Source: Chloroflexota bacterium
GTDB lineage: Bacteria; Chloroflexota; Anaerolineae; Aggregatilineales; J027
Direction: 5' to 3'
DNA: 36,596 nucleotides
Assembly (NCBI GenBank): GCA_003697365.1
Contig: RFGP01000157.1
Coordinates: 1-36,596 of the forward strand
The translations under genes and the position numbers were made by a program. Positions 34,893 to 36,596 of this stretch are shown in pieces. A model generated the notes under the pieces. It saw only the letters and a program-made list of their open reading frames with translations. It did not search any database and had not been told where the DNA came from. Within the stretch, counting starts at the first letter, position 1. Each line of letters starts with the position of its first letter.

Positions 34893-35387
34893 ATGCAATT
34901 TTTTAATCAATATTCCTATCTTTGGATGGCCCTAGCCTTTTTAGGAATTGGGCTCATAATGTTGTGGCGCTGGAAAGCGAGACCAGCATGGTTACGCGCA
35001 ACAATAGCCATTGCACTCATTGTTGCTGTAATAGGAGTTAATTTTGCTTTTCGCTATCCAGAGACCAATCTGGAAACAACTCAAGATGTTGAGACCATCC
35101 TTCAGAATGGGCAACCCACATTTTTGATGTTCTACTCTAATTATTGAGTAGGCTGTATGGCGAGCTTGCGCACCGTGCGTGCGCTTCAAGAAGATTTAAG
35201 TGATGAAAGCATCAACGTTTTGCTGATCGATATTCATAGTGATGTCGGAGCTAAACTTCGCCAAGAATATCGTGTCCGTGTAACCCCAACATATATTATT
35301 TTAGACAATGCCAAAACCGAACAGTGGCGTGGCAACACAGTTCCCAGCAAATCAGAGATTTTGCAGCGCGTCCCTTTTGAACCATAA
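34893..35387 (+). CDS. Candidate selenoprotein: membrane-anchored thioredoxin with in-frame UGA (Sec85)
   Basis: Read with the TGA at 35145-35147 as selenocysteine, this is one 164-residue protein. Two membrane helices (about 9-25 and 34-53) are joined by a basic loop RWKARPAWLR, so the thioredoxin domain should face outside. The redox site is FYSNY-U-V-G-C-M: the UGA replaces the first Cys of CxxC, with Cys88 retained. The cis-Pro segment VRVTPTYIILD puts Pro132 47 residues after Sec, close to the 44 of E. coli thioredoxin. The frame stays open on both sides of the TGA, no ribosome site precedes the ATG at 35157, and a SECIS-like hairpin follows. Start at 34893 has AGGACAG upstream. A nonsense mutation or sequencing error is the alternative. 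Confidence 0.72.
35145..35147 (+). other. In-frame UGA at the redox-active position (candidate Sec codon)
   Basis: The TGA lies between AAT TAT and GTA GGC TGT. TGA also ends the FHA-regulator gene and the membrane-protein gene at 29744, so it is not globally reassigned. Confidence 0.7.
35165..35190 (+). promoter_or_regulatory. Candidate bacterial SECIS element
   Basis: Upper stem GCGCAC (35168-35173) / GTGCGC (35179-35184), 6 bp perfect, loop CGTGC with G in the second loop position. An outer helix CTT/AAG flanks a 3-nt bulge. The loop begins 26 nt after the UGA, within the 16-37 nt range described for bacterial SECIS elements, which also call for a G in the first two loop positions. Confidence 0.55.
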
Positions 35388-35429
35388 CGAACCATAGAAA
35401 CATTTAAACCATTGATAAAACTCAAAAAT

Positions 35430-35456
35430 CTGCTACGATAGCAATATTTGTAGCAG
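35430..35456 (+). repeat. Inverted repeat abutting the promoter of the ABC exporter gene
   Basis: CTGCTAC (35430-35436) and GTAGCAG (35450-35456), a 7-bp stem with a 13-nt spacer ending 1 nt before the -35 hexamer. It may be an operator, or a terminator for the selenoprotein transcript given the following TTTGACATTTT. Confidence 0.5.
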
Positions 35457-35457
35457 T

Positions 35458-35486
35458 TTGACATTTTGTAGAAAATATGTTCTAAT
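35458..35486 (+). promoter_or_regulatory. Promoter of the ABC exporter gene
   Basis: Consensus TTGACA (35458-35463), a 17-nt spacer and TCTAAT (35481-35486), about 60 nt ahead of the GTG start. It is the best sigma-70-like promoter seen in the window. Confidence 0.7.
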
Positions 35487-35545
35487 CTGTATGTTGCCAC
35501 ACACTCATATTTCATCACATAATACTAAGTACACGAGGGGGTCTC

Positions 35546-36596
35546 GTGCTATCACAAAAAAGCGAATTTACAGTTAGTGATGCCTATCAATTCAATCGTC
35601 GTAACGCCCTACTGTGGATATTATCTCATATTTGGCGTTATCGTCTTTACGCGCTAACAACATTTGTGATGTATGTGCTCACTTATTTCGCATTTTCACA
35701 AAGTTCGGTCTTCTTTGGGCGGGCTGTCGAAGCAGTTGTTACTGACGGAGATCGTACCCAACTTCTGAACATTGCGCTGATCATCCTTCTATTACGTGTT
35801 GCTGATGGTGCATGTAGTCTGATTGGCGGATTAGCAGGAGAAGTAGTTGCTCAAAACTTTGAAGCTGATGCTCGTCAAGAACTTTATGCCAGCCTACTAG
35901 AAAAAAGTCAAACTTTTCATGATCGACAACGTGTGGGCGACATTATGGCACGTGCAACTGAGGATGTTCGACAACTTAACGGGATGATCAGCCCGGGCGT
36001 TAACTTCATCTATGAAACCTTTTTGGGCTTTCTCATTCCGATTACACTGATCGGTTTCATAGATTGGCGATTGATGGCCGTCCCGTTGGTGTTTACTTTG
36101 GTTTACATTGTCGCAGTTAGAGACTACTTCAAGCGCTTAAGTCCAGCAATTACCAACCAACGCCTTGAATTTGGCTTGATGAACGCCACGCTTGAAGAAA
36201 GCATCTCTGGCATAGAAGTGGTTAAAGCGAGTACGACTGAAGATTTTGAACGTCTAAAATTTCGGCGCAGAGCAAAGGCCTTTCGTGATTACTTTGTAAA
36301 GCAAGGACAAGTTGAAGCCGCATATATGCCCATCCTGCTATATGCCATCTCAGTTGGTTTTGTCTTTCTACATGGCGTATCACTCTATCTGGGGCAAGAG
36401 ATTCGTCTGGGCGACTTAATCGCACTCATGGGCGTTTATAATGTGGTCAGCTTTCCGGCTTTTATATCGCTGTTCTCGCTATCATTGCTCCAAAATGGTT
36501 ATGCTGGTGCAAAACGCATCCTTAACATCATCAAAGCCGAGACTGATCTTGACCAAAACGAAAACGGTATAAGCAAAACAGTTGAAGGTGAAATCA
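35546..36596 (+). CDS. ABC exporter, transmembrane domain, partial (3' end beyond window)
   Basis: An open frame of 350 codons running off the window end, hence missing from the ORF track. The start is GTG at 35546 after GAGGGGGTC. The product is the type I exporter (MdlB/MsbA-like) membrane domain: helices at about 30-55, 75-100, 150-175 (FLGFLIPITLIGFI), 180-195, 260-285 and 290-320. Conserved exporter features include FHDRQRVGDIMARATEDVRQLN and the coupling-helix region NATLEESISGIEVVKASTTEDFERLKF. The nucleotide-binding domain is expected downstream. Substrate cannot be judged. It has its own strong promoter. Confidence 0.9.
   Translation, partial: MLSQKSEFTVSDAYQFNRRNALLWILSHIWRYRLYALTTFVMYVLTYFAFSQSSVFFGRAVEAVVTDGDRTQLLNIALIILLLRVADGACSLIGGLAGEVVAQNFEADARQELYASLLEKSQTFHDRQRVGDIMARATEDVRQLNGMISPGVNFIYETFLGFLIPITLIGFIDWRLMAVPLVFTLVYIVAVRDYFKRLSPAITNQRLEFGLMNATLEESISGIEVVKASTTEDFERLKFRRRAKAFRDYFVKQGQVEAAYMPILLYAISVGFVFLHGVSLYLGQEIRLGDLIALMGVYNVVSFPAFISLFSLSLLQNGYAGAKRILNIIKAETDLDQNENGISKTVEGEI

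Noticed and set aside
35145-35147. Global reassignment of UGA to Trp or Gly
   Set aside because: UGA ends the FHA-regulator gene and the membrane-protein gene at 29744, and the large genes have no internal UGA codons.
35157-35387. Independent 76-residue ORF after the TGA
   Set aside because: No ribosome site precedes its ATG, it begins in the middle of a thioredoxin fold, and it is in frame with the upstream half. A single read-through protein explains it better.
1-36596. CRISPR arrays, tRNA or rRNA genes
   Set aside because: No regularly spaced direct repeats and no tRNA- or rRNA-like sequence were seen in the intergenic regions by eye.

Overview
The window looks like a chromosomal segment from a Chloroflexota bacterium, most likely of the Anaerolineae type, with moderate-to-low GC. 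This is an inference from gene content: an FHA/winged-helix regulator, giant FtsX-type permeases, a CpaF ATPase, amylosucrase, mevalonate kinase, a Tat-exported divergent YkuD protein, CcdA-thioredoxin fusions and a DUF2085 protein. No rRNA, tRNA or CRISPR array was recognised. Genes run on both strands in short operons, many closed by clear intrinsic terminators.

Layout. 1-1025 (-): 5' part of an ABC-F ATPase gene. 1066-1302: relic of an IS200/IS605-type element with two subterminal hairpins and an omega-RNA-like right end. 1516-2181 (-): FHA/winged-helix regulator. 2320-3234 (+): SDR39U1-type epimerase. 3308-4456 (-): citrate synthase with a well-formed promoter carrying a dyad in its spacer. 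4786-13991 (+): four-gene ABC export/lipoprotein-type operon (two ~1240-residue permeases, two ATPases). 14141-15604: lone CpaF ATPase. 15750-19229: tight amylosucrase / secreted unknown / sulfurtransferase operon. 19230-27532: nitrogen assimilation block (glutamine synthetase, Amt transporter, glutamate synthase large subunit) with two unusual structured leaders. 27529-29210 (-): Crp-like regulator overlapping mevalonate kinase. 29280-35387: membrane protein, Tat-exported YkuD-like protein, then a thiol-redox cluster. 35546-end: start of an ABC exporter.

The most striking observation is at 34893-35387. The ORF track shows two small ORFs (34845-35147 and 35157-35387), but they lie in the same frame, separated by one TGA and three sense codons. 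Read through, they make a 164-residue protein with two membrane helices and a thioredoxin domain whose active site is U-V-G-C: the TGA sits exactly where the first cysteine of CxxC belongs, and a cis-proline motif follows 47 residues later. A 6-bp stem with a 5-nt loop carrying G at loop position 2 starts at a distance from the TGA that fits a bacterial SECIS. This is a candidate selenoprotein that routine annotation would split in two. Just upstream of it is a single-hairpin IS200/IS605 end that looks like a left-end/right-end chimera of the relic at 1066-1302.

The redox genes form a coherent set. A CcdA membrane electron carrier is fused to two tandem TlpA-like thioredoxin domains, and its gene overlaps that of a membrane-anchored TlpA/ResA-like protein. 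A DUF2085 membrane protein follows, and after one unrelated minus-strand gene comes the candidate Sec-thioredoxin. The nitrogen block covers ammonium uptake and the GS-GOGAT cycle, but no GltD or GlnK is present in the window.
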